DNA of 64,000 nucleotides, taken from assembly GCA_963718635.1 (NCBI GenBank), contig OY970367.1:3224001-3288000 (forward strand), given 5' to 3'. The translations under genes were made by a program, and so were the position numbers. Each line of letters starts with the position of its first letter. The first letter of the stretch is position 1. This stretch comes from JAIOQJ01 sp963718635 (GTDB lineage Bacteria; Planctomycetota; Planctomycetia; Gemmatales; Gemmataceae). Below the pieces are notes generated by a model, which worked only from the letters and a program-made list of their open reading frames with translations, had not been told where the DNA came from and did no database searches. Below, piece after piece: positions 62,596 through 64,000 of this stretch.

Positions 62596-64000
62596 CTACC
62601 TGCGATTTAACATCGACAGATAGATCGCGGAGAGCAATCGCGCATCAGAACGAAATTCAGCGGGCAAAGACGTTGCATGGTGTTCGAACTGTCGGCGAGC
62701 CGATGCGACATCGCCTTGTTCGAGATAGGTCATGCCCAGTTCAAAACGCAGATTGTCCAAGCCAGTGAGCGCCTGCACGTAGTTATTGCGGACAACGCGA
62801 TCAACGAACGGAAAATGGACGGGATTACCTTTGAAGTTTGGCGGTATGATAAACATCTGTTCGCGCTGGCTCGCTTCCACTGCTAATTGATTGAGATCGT
62901 GCGTTAGCCGCGGCACATAGCTGACTTCCATCAGGTCAAAAAGAGACATTGGCGCCCGGCCGGTTACGATACGTCCTAGCCCCAAGCCGAATGAAAGCGC
63001 TGTCTCGGGCTGCCATCCTTTTCTATTTCGCTGTTCCATCTCACCGATCATTTCTTCTTGCAAGGCGATTGCCTGCGAGAATCGGCCTATAATCAACGCC
63101 GTTTGCAACTTCAGCCGTCGTCCCGCCTCGCGAAAGCCACTTTCGGGTGAAAGGCCAAAAGTAGGCCCAAGCCGCTCTTCGAGTTCTCGCAATGTTGCGT
63201 CGGCTAATTCCGGTTGGCCCGTCAAAAGATAGAGGCTCACTTTGTCGAAGACGGTTTGCACCTTCTCGCTCAGTGGCACATTTTCGTCGCCCAGGTCAAC
63301 TTGCTCGAGTTCGTCCAATGCTTTTCGGATGAGGCCGTACTGCCGTGCCAACCGGGCTCGCTCATCGTGTCTGGTCAGACGACTCGCATTGTTGAACCAG
63401 AGGTTCTCCTGCGCACGCACTTCCTGTTCGCGCTGTTGAATCCGCTTGTCGATATTCTTGATGGCGGTCTGCCACACGTCAAATTGCATTCCATCCGGCA
63501 GCGCGATTTTGAGGTGATTTTGCTGTTTTTTTATCGTCTCCAACGATAGATCGATCTGATGCCCGAAGCCCATTTGCTGCATTTTCTGCGTTTGCGGATC
63601 CCGCGGCGAATGAAATTCAGCTAGGTCGGCGGCCGCCTGGAAAACAGTGCTCTGATGAGCAAGGCAATAGGCGGCAGTCGTCCGCGCCAGGTAGCGTTCG
63701 AGATTGGCGATGATCATCAGGCGCCGGAGCGAATCGGAAAGAACGGCAAGATCGCGATCTTCATAAGCCAGCGCCAGAGCCAGGTAGCCATCGGGATGGT
63801 TGGGACTTTCTAAGATCGCTCGACGCGCGGCTCGAGCAACTAATATAGCCGTCGCCCGCATCCGCGGAGTGCCGAGTCGATCGCCCGCCGGCGCAACAAA
63901 TGCGAAGACTCCACCTAGACCGCCGCTGATAAGTGCTCGGGCTCGCAGATAGTTGAACGCCTGGTTAGCATGGTATTCGACGAAAAGCATCGCTTCATCA
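62596..64000 (-). CDS. Large helical/TPR-like repeat protein, N-terminus beyond window
   Basis: The visible 468 codons are a mainly helical protein with tetratricopeptide-like pairs (DGYLALALAYEDRDLAVLSDS, FELGMTYLEQGDVASARRQFEHH near the C-terminus, LYLLTGQPELADATLRELEERLG). The frame is open to the end of the window (DEAMLFVEYHANQAFNYL...), so the ATG at 63990 need not be the start and the protein is probably longer. Two hydrophobic stretches near the beginning (such as ISGGLGGVFAFVAPAG) may be membrane or linker. I cannot name the family. It is convergent with the Uma2 gene, with 12 bp between them. Confidence 0.65.
   Translation of the reverse strand, partial: DEAMLFVEYHANQAFNYLRARALISGGLGGVFAFVAPAGDRLGTPRMRATAILVARAARRAILESPNHPDGYLALALAYEDRDLAVLSDSLRRLMIIANLERYLARTTAAYCLAHQSTVFQAAADLAEFHSPRDPQTQKMQQMGFGHQIDLSLETIKKQQNHLKIALPDGMQFDVWQTAIKNIDKRIQQREQEVRAQENLWFNNASRLTRHDERARLARQYGLIRKALDELEQVDLGDENVPLSEKVQTVFDKVSLYLLTGQPELADATLRELEERLGPTFGLSPESGFREAGRRLKLQTALIIGRFSQAIALQEEMIGEMEQRNRKGWQPETALSFGLGLGRIVTGRAPMSLFDLMEVSYVPRLTHDLNQLAVEASQREQMFIIPPNFKGNPVHFPFVDRVVRNNYVQALTGLDNLRFELGMTYLEQGDVASARRQFEHHATSLPAEFRSDARLLSAIYLSMLNRR

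Overview
This 64-kb window looks like the chromosome of a planctomycete, probably of the Gemmata/Zavarzinella type (Gemmatales). I infer this from the gene families, not from a marker gene: twin-arginine DUF1501 and DUF1552 proteins, a planctomycete-type cytochrome c domain joined to WD40 repeats, DUF1571, an FHA/beta-helix giant, a leucine-rich-repeat lipoprotein, four Uma2-type nuclease genes, and very many intergenic hairpin repeats. Coding is dense on both strands, with no prophage, plasmid or CRISPR signature.

Layout. 0-4 kb: a Uma2 fragment, a two-gene ABC-2 exporter, and a REP-associated (RAYT, Y1) transposase between blocks of inverted hairpin repeats. 4.2-11 kb: an ISC iron-sulfur locus in the proteobacterial order (iscR, iscS, iscU, iscA, hscB, hscA, iscX; no ferredoxin gene seen), interrupted by tRNA-Val and a small retropepsin-like protease module. 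11-20 kb: cytochrome c/WD40 protein, prolyl oligopeptidase, LRR lipoprotein and a DPP IV-type peptidase. 20-30 kb: a lone CbiQ/EcfT-like membrane protein, the FHA/beta-helix protein, an MFS transporter, tandem Uma2 genes and two coupled glycosyltransferases. 30-37 kb: DUF1552, rhodanese, a 451-bp element with 27-bp terminal inverted repeats, aldo/keto reductase, DUF1501, nucleotidyltransferase-HD fusion, thioesterase. 37-47 kb: a hybrid histidine kinase coupled to a MetE-like gene, an M24-like protein, an XRE regulator with a nonapeptide-repeat nuclease-like protein, a B12-binding radical SAM protein, SRAP and a second histidine kinase. 47-56 kb: rpsO-pnp, a 1.27-kb repeat mosaic, DUF1571, a response regulator with groES, an SGNH hydrolase and dtd. 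56-64 kb: a complete branched-chain amino-acid-type (Liv) ABC operon, a Uma2 gene with a coiled-coil tail, and the C-terminal part of a large helical-repeat protein.

Two things shape how the window should be read. First, at least 13 single frame changes interrupt 11 otherwise well-preserved genes (iscU, livM, SRAP, prolyl oligopeptidase and others). Eight restore with one added base, several at short G or C runs. This looks like uncorrected consensus error rather than decay, so I give full spans and approximate break points. Second, the most unusual intact protein is LivG: its ATPase domain is split by about 195 residues containing two predicted membrane helices around a soluble domain, inserted between Walker A and the Q-loop.

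The intergenic DNA holds several repeat families: CCCAGG/CCTGGG-clamped double hairpins at the RAYT gene, a directional element with a GGAAATATTTCC core and covarying arms (three copies near 30 kb, three inverted near 50.6-51 kb), GGACAAG/CTTGTCC tandem units, and several long perfect palindromes.
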